Source of the DNA: Burkholderia sp. Leaf177
GTDB taxonomy: Bacteria > Pseudomonadota > Gammaproteobacteria > Burkholderiales > Burkholderiaceae
Assembly (NCBI RefSeq): GCF_001424345.1
Contig: NZ_LMPF01000023.1
Span: 591,984-655,983 of the forward strand
Direction of reading: 5' to 3'
Length of the DNA stretch: 64,000 bases
A program made the position numbers and the translations under genes. The notes below the pieces were generated by a model. That model had not been told where the DNA came from. It was given only the letters and a program-made list of their open reading frames with translations, and searched no databases. This document shows positions 8,811-17,407 of this stretch, piece after piece (the stretch's first letter is position 1; every line of letters begins with the position of its first letter).

Positions 8811-9734
8811 ATGAAACCACTGCCTTCACTCGATGTGCTCAAGACGTTTGCCGTCGTCGCGCAACGCCTCAACTTTACGCGCGCGGCGGATTTGCTGAAC
8901 GTCACGCAAGGCGCCGTCAGCCGGCAAATTTCCGGACTGGAGGCGCATCTGGGTTATGCGCTCTTCGTGCGCCAGCCGCGCGGCCTTGCGCTCACGCCCA
9001 ACGGCGCAATGCTGCTCGCGCCCGTGCAACAGGCGCTCGCACAGATCACGGAAGCGCTCGAGCGCAGCGGCGCGCAATCCGGCACTTTGCGCGTGAAATG
9101 TCCCACGTGCGCCATGCGCTGGATCTTGCCGCGCGTGATTCGCCTGCAAAACGAGCGGCCGGAACTGGTGATCGAAGTGACTGCGTCGGTATCGCACGGG
9201 GTCGAATTCAACGCCGAGCAATTCGATGCCGCCATTGTTTTCGGCCAGCCGGCGTTAAAGGGCGTGAGCGCGCATCATCTCTTCGATGAAGTCCTGACGC
9301 CGGTGTGCGCGCCCGGTTTGCTGAAAGATTCCACGCAGCGCACGACGCACGCCATCACGCCCGACGATCTCGCCGACCAGACCTTGCTGCATCCCACGCG
9401 CGACCGGCGCGACTGGCTGAAGTGGCTGGCGGCATATGGGTATCGTGGATTGCCGTCGGCGAAAGCGCAGCACTTCGATACGCTCGATCTCGCCATTTCA
9501 TCGGCTATGCAGGGTCTGGGCGTGACCATCGGGGATTTATCGTTGATCGAAGAGGATTTGATCGCGCAAAGGATCGTGACGCCGTTTTCCCTCTGCGTGC
9601 CGAGCGGCGCGTCTTATTACCTGATTTATCCGGAACGGCCGGCGGCATCGAAAGTCCTGAGCGAATTTGCGGAATGGATCGAAAGCGAGGCCGCGCTGAC
9701 GCGCGCGGGGCTTTCGAGGTATCTGGCGGCGTGA
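8811..9734 (+). CDS. LysR-family transcription regulator (GcvA-like)
   Basis: The 307-aa protein has an N-terminal winged helix-turn-helix (residues 5-65: FTRAADLLNVTQGAVSRQIS) and a C-terminal periplasmic-binding-like effector domain. The opening MKPLPSLDVLKTFAVVAQ is typical of the GcvA/AmpR branch. It is divergent from the aminotransferase/binding-protein unit, the standard layout for a LysR regulator that controls its neighbour and itself from a shared region. The inducer is unknown; an amino acid or its keto acid is the natural guess from context. Confidence 0.9.
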   Translation: MKPLPSLDVLKTFAVVAQRLNFTRAADLLNVTQGAVSRQISGLEAHLGYALFVRQPRGLALTPNGAMLLAPVQQALAQITEALERSGAQSGTLRVKCPTCAMRWILPRVIRLQNERPELVIEVTASVSHGVEFNAEQFDAAIVFGQPALKGVSAHHLFDEVLTPVCAPGLLKDSTQRTTHAITPDDLADQTLLHPTRDRRDWLKWLAAYGYRGLPSAKAQHFDTLDLAISSAMQGLGVTIGDLSLIEEDLIAQRIVTPFSLCVPSGASYYLIYPERPAASKVLSEFAEWIESEAALTRAGLSRYLAA

Positions 9735-9740
9735 TCTCTC

Positions 9741-10064
9741 ATGGCAAAACCTCCGCTCGAGCCCTGGTACAAACCGCCCGCAGCCAATGAATCCTGCGCG
9801 CTCTGCGGCCGCCTGGTTCCGCCAAGCCAGCGCGACGAGCATCATCTCGTGCCCAAGTCGAAGGGCGGCAAGGAAATCGCGGTGCTGCACAGAGTTTGCC
9901 ACAGGCAATTGCACGCGCTTTTCAACGAGACGCAGCTTGCGAAGGAGTATTCCACCGTGCAGGCGCTGCTCGCGAATGACGATGTGCGCAGGTTCGTGGA
10001 TTGGGTGAGAACCAAACCGCCCGGCTTTTATGAACGAACCCGGCGAAGCGCGACGAAACGATAG
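9741..10064 (+). CDS. HNH endonuclease-like small protein
   Basis: This 107-aa protein has a compact HNH/zinc pattern: a CALC pair (C-x2-C) near residue 19, the metal-binding EHHLVPKSKGG motif, and a distal LHRVCHRQLH with Cys and two His. The fold is that of small stand-alone HNH nucleases, which cut or nick DNA. The role here is unknown. It begins 6 bp after the LysR stop codon, so it is probably translated from the same message. No methylase or phage gene is nearby, which argues against a classical restriction or phage packaging role. Confidence 0.7.
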   Translation: MAKPPLEPWYKPPAANESCALCGRLVPPSQRDEHHLVPKSKGGKEIAVLHRVCHRQLHALFNETQLAKEYSTVQALLANDDVRRFVDWVRTKPPGFYERTRRSATKR

Positions 10065-10109
10065 ACACACCGCTATAGTGAACGCCCAACCTTTCTTCTG
10101 GATCACGCA

Positions 10110-10577
10110 ATGCGTCTGTTTTTCGCCGGGCTTTTTCTCCTCCTGGGCCTTGCCGGCTGCGCGAGTTTGTTCGATCGCGATGCGCCACGTGTCAGCGTCG
10201 CAGGTATAGAGCCGATTGCGGGCCAGGGGCTCGAGCTACGGTTCGTCGTGAAGCTGCGCGTGCAGAATCCCAACGAATCGCCGATCAACTACGACGGCAT
10301 CGCTTTGGACCTCGATCTCGATGGCAAACCTCTCGCAAGCGGCGTGAGCGATGCACGCGGAACCTTGCCGCGTTTCGGCGAGACCGTACTGAGTATCCCG
10401 CTGACGGTTTCCGCATTTGCCGCGGCCAGGCAAGCGTTCGGCCTTTCGGACGTGATCCAGCGAGGCAGCGTGCCCTACGTCGTGCGCGGCAAGCTGGCGG
10501 GCAATGTGTTCGGCAGCGTGCGCTTCACCAGTTCCGGCACGCTCAAGTTGCCGGCTTCCTTGCAAGGCGGATATTGA
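10110..10577 (+). CDS. LEA type-2 family lipoprotein
   Basis: The 155-aa protein has a short hydrophobic signal ending in a lipobox (LLGLAGC, lipidated Cys about residue 17), so it should be anchored in the envelope. The rest is a single LEA14/WHy-type beta-sandwich, with VSVAGIEPIAGQGLELRF and VQNPNESPINYDGIALDLDLDGKPLASG. Bacterial members are linked to desiccation or solute stress, but their molecular function is not known. It converges on a LivK-type gene with a 12-bp hairpin between them. Confidence 0.85.
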   Translation: MRLFFAGLFLLLGLAGCASLFDRDAPRVSVAGIEPIAGQGLELRFVVKLRVQNPNESPINYDGIALDLDLDGKPLASGVSDARGTLPRFGETVLSIPLTVSAFAAARQAFGLSDVIQRGSVPYVVRGKLAGNVFGSVRFTSSGTLKLPASLQGGY

Positions 10578-10582
10578 AGCGG

Positions 10583-10610
10583 GCGGCGGCAACGTCCCCG
10601 TTGCCGCCGC
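10583..10610. terminator. GC-rich hairpin between convergent genes
   Basis: A perfect 12-bp stem (10583-10594 with 10599-10610) and 4-nt TCCC loop lies between the stops of the LEA lipoprotein and LivK-type genes. It has no T tract, so it may be a weak or factor-assisted terminator. Confidence 0.45.
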
Positions 10611-10632
10611 GTTCCGTGCGCTTATGTAATGC

Positions 10633-11790
10633 TCACGTCCCGCTCTTCGTGACGATCGGCACCCAGGCGCCGCTCTTGACCTGATACATCGTGGATGAAG
10701 CGTTTTTCAGCGCGCCTTTGTCGTCGAACGCGATGGTTCCCGTGATTCCCGGAAACGAAATCGCCTTCAGCACCGGTCGATAAACCTTCGGATCGATCGA
10801 TCCCGCTTTCTCCATTGCGTTGATCGCCGCCCACGCCGCGTCGTAGCCAAACGGTGCATACGAAAGAATCGCGACGCCGAAACGCTTCTGGAACTTGTCG
10901 GCGAAGGCCTTGCCTTGCGGCATCTTTTCAAGCGGGCTGCCGTATTCCCAGGCCATCACGCCTTCGGCGGTATCGCCGGCGAGCTTCAGGAAATCCGCAT
11001 CCATCACGCCGCCGCCGCCAACCAGTTGCGCGTTGACGCTCAATTGTTTCATCCGTTTGGCCACGGCCGCCGCTTGCCGGTCGAGGCCGCCAAAGAAGAT
11101 CAGGTCGGCGCCTGCGCCCTTGAGCGCGGTGAGTTGCGCCGAGAAGTCGACGGTCTGGTTGTCGCTGTATTGACGCGCGACGATCGAGCCGCCCGCTGCT
11201 TTCACGGCTTTCTCGAACTCGTCGGCTTCGCCCTGGCCGAAGGCCGTCCGGTCATCGATGATCGCAATTTTCTTCGCCTTCGTGACCTTCACCGCGTAGG
11301 TCCCGGCGTTGCCGGCGTTCTGGGCATCGCTGGAAATGACGGTGAAGACGTTGTCGAAACCACGTTCCGTAATGGTCGGATTGGTCGCGGCCGGATCGAT
11401 TACGGGAATGCCCGCGTTTTGATAGACCTGCGACGCGGGAATCGTCGTGCCCGAATTGAAGTGGCCGACAACCACGGCAACGCCGCCATCGACGAGTTTT
11501 TGCGCCGCTTGAACGCCCACGCGCGGATCGGCCTGATCGTCCTCGGCCTGGATGGTGAAGTTGGCCGTCTTGCCGCCAATCTGGATTTTCTTGGCGTTGG
11601 CTTCATCGAGTGCAAGCTGTACGCCGTTCTGCAAGTCCTTCCCGTAACCCGCGTTTGCGCCCGTCAGCGGTGCGGCGAAACCGACCTTCACATCGATGTT
11701 TTCCGCAGCGGCGGACAGCGGCAACGCACCAAGAGCGGCGGCACACGCGATGATCCAGGCGAGCGGTTTGATGCGTGTTCGAAGATGCAT
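10633..11790 (-). CDS. Branched-chain amino-acid type ABC substrate-binding protein (LivJ/LivK family)
   Basis: The 385-aa precursor has a signal peptide of about 27 residues (cleavage near LSAAAE) followed by a family-1/LivK type-I periplasmic fold: VKVGFAAPLTGANAGYGKDLQNGVQLALDEAN, then VVGHFNSGTTIPASQVY and DRTAFGQGEADEFEKAV. Such proteins bind Leu/Ile/Val or related amino acids, sometimes aromatic compounds or urea. The livHMGF permease and ATPase genes are not in the window, so it is an orphan subunit. A GGAGAAG sequence precedes the ATG. Confidence 0.88.
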   Translation of the reverse strand: MHLRTRIKPLAWIIACAAALGALPLSAAAENIDVKVGFAAPLTGANAGYGKDLQNGVQLALDEANAKKIQIGGKTANFTIQAEDDQADPRVGVQAAQKLVDGGVAVVVGHFNSGTTIPASQVYQNAGIPVIDPAATNPTITERGFDNVFTVISSDAQNAGNAGTYAVKVTKAKKIAIIDDRTAFGQGEADEFEKAVKAAGGSIVARQYSDNQTVDFSAQLTALKGAGADLIFFGGLDRQAAAVAKRMKQLSVNAQLVGGGGVMDADFLKLAGDTAEGVMAWEYGSPLEKMPQGKAFADKFQKRFGVAILSYAPFGYDAAWAAINAMEKAGSIDPKVYRPVLKAISFPGITGTIAFDDKGALKNASSTMYQVKSGAWVPIVTKSGT

Positions 11791-12275
11791 TTTTTCTTCT
11801 CCTTCGGGTTGGGCAGTCGAGCGGCAGGGCGGTTATTTATTCGATGACGCGGTTCAGCACCACGACTGAACCATGGCCGATATACCCCGGCAAGGCGGAC
11901 TTCCCCGCGTCGTTATTACGGCGTCAGGCAGACGACCGCCCAAGCAATTTAGGAAACCAAATTGGCGGCGTCTTGGCAGTTCGTCGCATTGAGGATGCGC
12001 ATTTCGGCACAGCGGGTTTTATCGGCGGGAAAGAGGCGCGCGGGATGAAATGCTTGTCTGGGTTGGTGCAATTGCTGATCTGGCGGCGCCGGCGAGTGAT
12101 CTCATCAAGCAGCGCCTGAAGATTACGGCATAAAAAAAGAATGACAGGCTTTGCGACTCTGCATCATCCAAATGCTCTTATATATCTAAAGCATTACGTT
12201 GGTATTTCATTTAAGTAGGCGAAAGAAATCCGAAGACAGGATCTTGTAATGTGTGTTTCACCTGTGTGTAATTAT
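11791..12275. other. Non-coding gap between the LivK-type gene and the Fur box
   Basis: I find no supported gene here. The part next to 11790 should carry the promoter of the LivK-type gene. The segment from about 12120 to 12275 is clearly AT-richer than the genes on either side. No convincing hairpin or repeat was seen. Confidence 0.4.
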
Positions 12276-12294
12276 AATGAGAATCGTTCTCATT
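12276..12294. promoter_or_regulatory. Fur box
   Basis: AATGAGAATCGTTCTCATT is a perfect 8-bp inverted repeat around a 3-bp centre, close to the ferric uptake regulator consensus GATAATGATAATCATTATC. It lies 4 bp upstream of a good -35 element and ahead of an operon ending in FbpABC, so iron-dependent repression is strongly suggested. Confidence 0.85.
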
Positions 12295-12298
12295 TGTG

Positions 12299-12327
12299 TT
12301 GACGATTTTTTGCCGCCTCGGTACGAT
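12299..12327 (+). promoter_or_regulatory. Sigma-70 promoter of the iron operon
   Basis: TTGACG (12299-12304) and TACGAT (12322-12327) are separated by exactly 17 bp. Transcription would start near 12334, about 50 nt before the porin start codon. The Fur box abuts the -35 element. Confidence 0.65.
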
Positions 12328-12385
12328 TCGCTCGCCAGTGCCTTATAGAGATTGGCGTCGGACACAACAAGACAGAGGATTTTCG

Positions 12386-13864
12386 ATGCAACCCGTCCAC
12401 CCGGCCCAGCGCGACACACGCGTTTCCCGAGCGCCCGTGCGCCGCGCCTTGATGAGCGCATGGCTTTTGCTGGCTTCATCGGCGGCATTGGCTGCTGGCA
12501 ATCCTGCCAATCCGGACGCGACACCCACGGACGCGCCCGAGGCCGACCTGAACATTCAGGCGCAACAAGCCGGGCAGTGGACGGGCGTCTGGACGCGTTC
12601 CACCTTGCTAGGCGATATGGGCGGCATCCGCTCGTTTCTCGGCAAGTACGGCGTGTCGCTGCAAGCAACGGAGACATCGGAATATCTCGCCAACGTGCGC
12701 GGCGGCCTCAAAACCGGCGGCACCTACGACGGTCTGACCACGGTCACGCTGGGTCTGGATACGCAAAAGGCATTCGGCTGGGAGGGCGGCACGTTCAACG
12801 CGAGCGCGCTGCAGATCCATGGCCGCAATCTGAGCCAGTACAACCTTGGAACGCTGAACACGGCCAGCGGTATTGAAGCGCAGGACACCACGCGTCTATG
12901 GGAGCTTTGGTATCAGCAATCGTTCCTGAACAAGCGCGTGGACGTGAAGGTCGGGCAGCAGAGTATCGACCAGGAGTTCATGGTCAGCTCGTACGCGGCT
13001 ACTTTCGTGAACACCATGTTCGGCTGGCCGGGCCTGCCTTCGTACGACATGCCATCGGGTGGCCCGGCGTATCCGCTGTCCGCGCTCGGCGTGCGGGTAC
13101 GCGGACAGATCACGCCGTCGATCACGGCTTTGGCCGGTGTGTTCGATGGCGATCCCCTTGGCAACAATCCGAACAATCTGAGCGGCACGAATTTCAACCT
13201 GCATAACGGCGCGCTGTATATAGGCGAGTTGCAGTACGCAATCAACCAGCCGTCCGATGGCGAAATGGTCGGCATGCCGCAAAGCGGTTTGCCGGGCACC
13301 TACAAGATCGGCTTCTGGTACAACAACGAGCGTTTCGACGACCAGGGCATCGACAACACCGGCGTGTCGCTGGCCAATCCGGCCACGAGCGGCACGGCGC
13401 AATCGCATCGCGGAAACTACAGCTTCTATGCCGTAGCCGACCAGATGATCTGGCGTCCCGATCCGGATGAACCGCGCAGTATCGGCGTGTTCGCGCGCGT
13501 GATGGGCGCACCCGGCGACCGCAACCTCGTGAGCCTTTCGGCGAACGCGGGCATTGTCATGAAGGCGCCGTTCAAGGGACGCGATAACGACAGCGTCGGC
13601 ATTGGCCTTGCGTACATCAAGGTCGGCAATCACGTGCACGATCTCGACGTGCAAAGCGCGGCGTTCAGCGGCGGCCCGTACGGCATACGCACCAGCGAAA
13701 CCGCGCTCGAAGCCACTTATCAATATCAGGTCACGCCGTGGTGGATCATGCAGGGCGACCTGCAATACACCTTCAATGCAGGCGCGGGACAGAATCCGAA
13801 CGACCCCACCGCGGCTTTGCGCAATACCTTCGTGGTCGGCGTGCGCACCACCATTACTTTCTGA
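12386..13864 (+). CDS. OprB-type carbohydrate-selective porin family protein
   Basis: This 492-aa outer-membrane protein has a signal peptide (hydrophobic stretch around residues 22-37, ending ALAAG), then GVWTRSTLLGDMGGIRSFLGKYG, the opening of the OprB family, followed by alternating beta-strand pattern and a C-terminal strand ending in aromatic Phe (TTITF). I start at ATG 12386, preceded by AGAGGA. OprB proteins usually pass sugars, but this one leads an operon with a propeller protein, a DyP peroxidase and a ferric transporter behind a Fur box, so an iron-linked substrate is more likely here. That reassignment is inference. Confidence 0.88.
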   Translation: MQPVHPAQRDTRVSRAPVRRALMSAWLLLASSAALAAGNPANPDATPTDAPEADLNIQAQQAGQWTGVWTRSTLLGDMGGIRSFLGKYGVSLQATETSEYLANVRGGLKTGGTYDGLTTVTLGLDTQKAFGWEGGTFNASALQIHGRNLSQYNLGTLNTASGIEAQDTTRLWELWYQQSFLNKRVDVKVGQQSIDQEFMVSSYAATFVNTMFGWPGLPSYDMPSGGPAYPLSALGVRVRGQITPSITALAGVFDGDPLGNNPNNLSGTNFNLHNGALYIGELQYAINQPSDGEMVGMPQSGLPGTYKIGFWYNNERFDDQGIDNTGVSLANPATSGTAQSHRGNYSFYAVADQMIWRPDPDEPRSIGVFARVMGAPGDRNLVSLSANAGIVMKAPFKGRDNDSVGIGLAYIKVGNHVHDLDVQSAAFSGGPYGIRTSETALEATYQYQVTPWWIMQGDLQYTFNAGAGQNPNDPTAALRNTFVVGVRTTITF

Positions 13865-13882
13865 TCGACGGGACTCGTGACC

Positions 13883-15028
13883 ATGAACCTCGATGCACGC
13901 ACCCAGAACAATCGCATGAAAAAACTTATCGGCAGCATTGCAGTTGCAGGCGCGTTCGCCGCGACGGTCGCGCACGCGGCGCCCATCGGCTTTCTCGAAA
14001 CGCTGCATAGGAACACCACGCTCATCAACACCGTGCCGTCCAACGGCGACCAGAATCCGTACGCGGTCGTGGTCGCGCCGGTCTCGAGCGGCACCGTCAA
14101 GCAAGGCGACGTGCTGGTCGGCAACTTCAACAATGCCGCCAACTTGCAGGGCACGGGCAGCACCATCGTCAACTATCACCCCGACACCAAAGAGCTCAGT
14201 CTCTTTGCCACCGTGCCGCGCGACTTGAAGGAATGCCCGGGCGGAATCGGCCTTTCGACCGCGATGACCATGCTCAAGTCGGGCTGGGTGATCGTCGGCA
14301 GCACGCCGAGCAACGACGGCACGACCAATACCAAGGGCGCCGGTTGCCTGATCGTCCTGGACAGCCAGGGCAAGGTTGCATCGACGATCGTGAGTCCTAA
14401 CATCAACGACCCGTGGGGCAACATGGCAGTCGTCGATAACGGCGATCACGCCACGCTCTTCGTGAGCAACGCGGGCTTCGGCGTGGGCGGCGCGAATGGC
14501 ACGCCGCCCGTGTTCAAGCAAGCCACCATCCTGCGTCTCGACCTGGATATTCCCGAAGGCAAAGCGCCCGTCGTCAAGCAGGAAACGGTGATCGCAAGCG
14601 GCTTCGGCGCGCAGGCCGACAAAGGCGTGTTTCTCGTCGGGCCGACGGGGCTGGCCTTGTCTCAAGACCAGAAGTTGTTGTACGCGTCGGATGCCATCGG
14701 CAATCGCGTGACGGAAATCGACGACCCCATGACGCGCGATACCAGCGCGGGCGTTGGCCGCCAGCTGACCGCCGATGGTTTCCTGCATCGGCCGCTTGCA
14801 ATGGTGACCGCGCCCAACGGGCACTTGCTGGTGACGAACGCGCTGAACGGGCAGGTCGTGGAGATCGATCCCGCGACGGGCAAGCAACTGTATGCACGCT
14901 GGATCGATACCGACAAAGCGCAATCGCCTCCGGGCAACGGCGACTTGTTCGGCATTGCGCTGACGCCGGAAGGCGACGGCTTCTATTACGTCCAGGACGA
15001 TGTGAACACGCTGGTCCTGGCGAAGTGA
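13883..15028 (+). CDS. Exported beta-propeller (NHL/SMP-30-like) protein of the iron operon
   Basis: About 381 aa with a Sec signal peptide (MKKLIGSIAVAGAFAATVAHA, cleavage before APIG) and repeated blade-like segments such as NPYAVVVAP, DPWGNMAVVDNG, GPTGLALSQDQKLLYASDAIGNRV and GDLFGIALTPEGDGFYYVQDD. This looks like a six- or seven-bladed propeller in the periplasm. No catalytic residues can be assigned. The start is uncertain: ATG 13883 follows GGGAC, while ATG 13916 would begin exactly at the signal peptide. The gene lies between the porin and the DyP peroxidase in one transcription unit, so a scaffold or ligand-binding role in the same process is likely. Confidence 0.75.
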   Translation: MNLDARTQNNRMKKLIGSIAVAGAFAATVAHAAPIGFLETLHRNTTLINTVPSNGDQNPYAVVVAPVSSGTVKQGDVLVGNFNNAANLQGTGSTIVNYHPDTKELSLFATVPRDLKECPGGIGLSTAMTMLKSGWVIVGSTPSNDGTTNTKGAGCLIVLDSQGKVASTIVSPNINDPWGNMAVVDNGDHATLFVSNAGFGVGGANGTPPVFKQATILRLDLDIPEGKAPVVKQETVIASGFGAQADKGVFLVGPTGLALSQDQKLLYASDAIGNRVTEIDDPMTRDTSAGVGRQLTADGFLHRPLAMVTAPNGHLLVTNALNGQVVEIDPATGKQLYARWIDTDKAQSPPGNGDLFGIALTPEGDGFYYVQDDVNTLVLAK

Positions 15029-15057
15029 CAGGCAACACGTAACAAGGCAGCGACATC

Positions 15058-16329
15058 ATGGCAAACGATCAGGATCCACCGCGCCGGCGCTTTTTAAAGG
15101 CGGGCGTTGCCGCGGGCGCGGCGTTGGGCGCGGGCTCCGTTGCGCACGCGGCGACCAAGGCGCAATTCAGGCAACCCGTCGACCCGATGACCGTGGTCGA
15201 GCCGTTTTTCGGCGAGCATCAGGCGGGTATCGTCACGCCGCAGCAAAGCCATACGTACGTTGCTGCGCTCGATTTCACGACCGACAAACGCGAAGACGTC
15301 ATTAACCTTCTCAAGCAATGGACCGATGCGGCGGCGCGCATGTCGCGTGGCGAGACCGCGAAGCCATTGCCCACTGACGATAAATCCGCGCCCGATTCCG
15401 GCGATATCCTCGGCATTGGCGCAGCGGGCTTGACGGTTACGTTCGGCTTCGGGCCGGGCATGTTCGAGCACGAAGGAAAGGATCGATACGGCATTGCCAA
15501 GCATCGTCCGGCCGCGCTCGTCGATTTGCCGCGCTTCAATGGCGACCAGTTGCTGCCGCAGAAAACCGGCGGCGACATTCTTATTCAGGCCTGCGCCAAC
15601 GACGCACAAGTCGCGTTCCACGCGGTGCGTCAACTCGCGCGCATGGGTTACGGTGCGGTTGCCATGCGCTGGGGTCAGGCAGGATTTTTGTCGGGTCCGC
15701 GCGGACAAACGCCGCGCAACTTGATGGGCTTCAAGGACGGCACGAACAATCCGTCGACGGCACAGCCCGCGTTGATGAACCAGTTTGTCTGGGCCAACGC
15801 ACCCGACGCACCGTGGATGAACGGCGGCACCTACACGGTCGTGCGCCGCATTCGCATCACCATCGAACACTGGGACCAGATGGAACGCGGATTCCAGGAA
15901 CAGGTGATGGGCCGCGAGAAATACAGCGGCGCGCCGATCGGCAAGAAGAACGAATTCGACGCGCTCGATCTCGACGCCGCCGATAAAGACGGCAACCCCG
16001 TGATTCCCGATAACTCGCACGTGCGGTTATCGAATCAGGCGACGAACAAGGGCGCGCAAATTTTGCGGCGCTCATATTCGTACAACGACGGCACGGATTT
16101 TTATATCGAACGGTGGCCGCCGTGGCGTCAGGAAACCGAATACGACGCGGGACTGATTTTCATCGCGCATCAAAGCGATCCGCGCACCGGTTTCATTCCG
16201 ATCAACGACCGGCTCGCGAAGTTCGACATGATGAATCAGTTCACTACGCACGTAGGCAGCGGCGTGTTTGCTTGCCCGCCGGGTGCGCGGCCGGGGTCGT
16301 ACATCGGCGCGGGATTGTTTGAAGCTTAG
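15058..16329 (+). CDS. efeB: Tat-exported DyP-type heme peroxidase, EfeB-like
   Basis: The 423-aa protein starts with a twin-arginine signal (R9-R10-R11-F-L-K followed by an Ala/Gly-rich hydrophobic stretch), so it is exported folded with heme. The DyP signature GxxDG is present as G224-F-K-D227-G, and H321 (NSHVRLS) is the likely proximal heme ligand. EfeB proteins act with EfeU/EfeO in ferrous iron uptake and have been proposed to free iron from heme or to oxidise Fe(II). Here EfeU and EfeO are absent and the gene sits directly before ferric FbpABC genes, so it may supply Fe(III) to that system. Confidence 0.9.
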   Translation: MANDQDPPRRRFLKAGVAAGAALGAGSVAHAATKAQFRQPVDPMTVVEPFFGEHQAGIVTPQQSHTYVAALDFTTDKREDVINLLKQWTDAAARMSRGETAKPLPTDDKSAPDSGDILGIGAAGLTVTFGFGPGMFEHEGKDRYGIAKHRPAALVDLPRFNGDQLLPQKTGGDILIQACANDAQVAFHAVRQLARMGYGAVAMRWGQAGFLSGPRGQTPRNLMGFKDGTNNPSTAQPALMNQFVWANAPDAPWMNGGTYTVVRRIRITIEHWDQMERGFQEQVMGREKYSGAPIGKKNEFDALDLDAADKDGNPVIPDNSHVRLSNQATNKGAQILRRSYSYNDGTDFYIERWPPWRQETEYDAGLIFIAHQSDPRTGFIPINDRLAKFDMMNQFTTHVGSGVFACPPGARPGSYIGAGLFEA

Positions 16330-16377
16330 TCGTTCGAATCAAATGCCTGACGGCAAAACACAACAGGAATGAATGCA

Positions 16378-17403
16378 ATGAAGACCACACGCTCCATGCC
16401 CTTGCTGCGCGCGCTGTGCAGCATCGCGCTGCTGTCCGCCTCGGCCGCGCTGCCGTTGAGCGCGGTCGCGGCCACGCTGACTTTGTATAACGCGCAGCAC
16501 GAACAGGTCGTGGCATCGCTTGCGAAAGATTTCGAGGCGCAAAGCGGGGTATCGGTGAAGGTCCGCAACGGCGAAGGCCCGGCGATGGCCGCGCAACTCG
16601 TGGCGGAAGGCTCGGCATCTCCCGCCGATGTCTACTTCACCGAGAACTCGCCCGAACTCGTGCTGCTCGGCGAGAAGGGACTGCTCGAGAAGACGGATGC
16701 ATCCACGCTTTCAGTGATACCGGCGCGTTTCAACTCGCCGCAGGGCGACTGGGTCGGCGTGCTCGCGCGTGAGAACGTCTTGGTGTACAACACGAAGAAG
16801 GTCGAAGCGGCGCAACTGCCGGCGTCGTTGATGGATCTTGCGAAGCCGGAGTGGAAAGGCAAGGTCGGCATTGCACCGAGCGACGGCGATTTCCTGCCGG
16901 TGGTTAGCGCCGTTATTGCAATGAAGGGCGATGCAGATGCGTTGCAATGGCTCAAGGGCCTGAAGAAAAACGCGCAGATCTTCGATGACGACGAAGGTGT
17001 GGTCGCGGCTGTGAATCGCGGTGGCGTGGCGACAGGCGTGGTGAACAACTATTACTGGGCGCGCTTGCACACGCAACTCGGCGACAGCGCCACGCGCAGC
17101 GCGATTTATCACTTCGGCAACGGCGACGTTGGCGCGCTCGTGAACGTATCGGGCGCGGCCGTTTTGAAGTCGAGCAAGAACCAGCAGGTCGCGCAGCAAT
17201 TCCTTGCGTACCTGGTCAGCGAGCGCGCGCAACAACTGATTGCGAAGGGCAAGATTGCGTACGAATATCCGCTGCATGCGGGCGTCGCGCCTGACCCGAT
17301 TTTGAAGCCTTTCGACCAGTTGAGCCCGCCTGCGTTGAGCATCGAACAACTCGGCGACGACAGCAAGGCCGCGAAGCTGATGCGTCAAGCCGGCTTGCTG
17401 TAA
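16378..17403 (+). CDS. fbpA: Ferric iron ABC transporter substrate-binding protein (FbpA/FutA type)
   Basis: The 341-aa precursor has a signal peptide ending SAVAA, then TLTLYNAQHEQV, the usual opening of FbpA-type ferric binders. A tyrosine pair Y225-Y226 (NNYYWARL) matches the iron-ligating tyrosines of the family. It would bind Fe(III) in the periplasm and pass it to the permease encoded next. I use ATG 16378, spaced properly from AGGA, rather than the in-frame ATG at 16369, which overlaps that site. It is 48 bp after the DyP gene and 4 bp before the permease gene. Confidence 0.92.
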   Translation: MKTTRSMPLLRALCSIALLSASAALPLSAVAATLTLYNAQHEQVVASLAKDFEAQSGVSVKVRNGEGPAMAAQLVAEGSASPADVYFTENSPELVLLGEKGLLEKTDASTLSVIPARFNSPQGDWVGVLARENVLVYNTKKVEAAQLPASLMDLAKPEWKGKVGIAPSDGDFLPVVSAVIAMKGDADALQWLKGLKKNAQIFDDDEGVVAAVNRGGVATGVVNNYYWARLHTQLGDSATRSAIYHFGNGDVGALVNVSGAAVLKSSKNQQVAQQFLAYLVSERAQQLIAKGKIAYEYPLHAGVAPDPILKPFDQLSPPALSIEQLGDDSKAAKLMRQAGLL

Positions 17404-17407
17404 AGGC

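Noticed and set aside
11775-12119. A possible gene of 114 codons in the gap before the Fur box
   Set aside because: It begins inside the LivK-type gene on the opposite strand, has no ribosome site and no recognisable sequence pattern.
12896-14923. A 675-codon open frame on the minus strand opposite the porin and propeller genes
   Set aside because: It is a codon-position shadow of two well-supported genes in high-GC DNA. Its translation is rich in Arg, His and Ala without any domain, and it runs across two genes and the gap between them.
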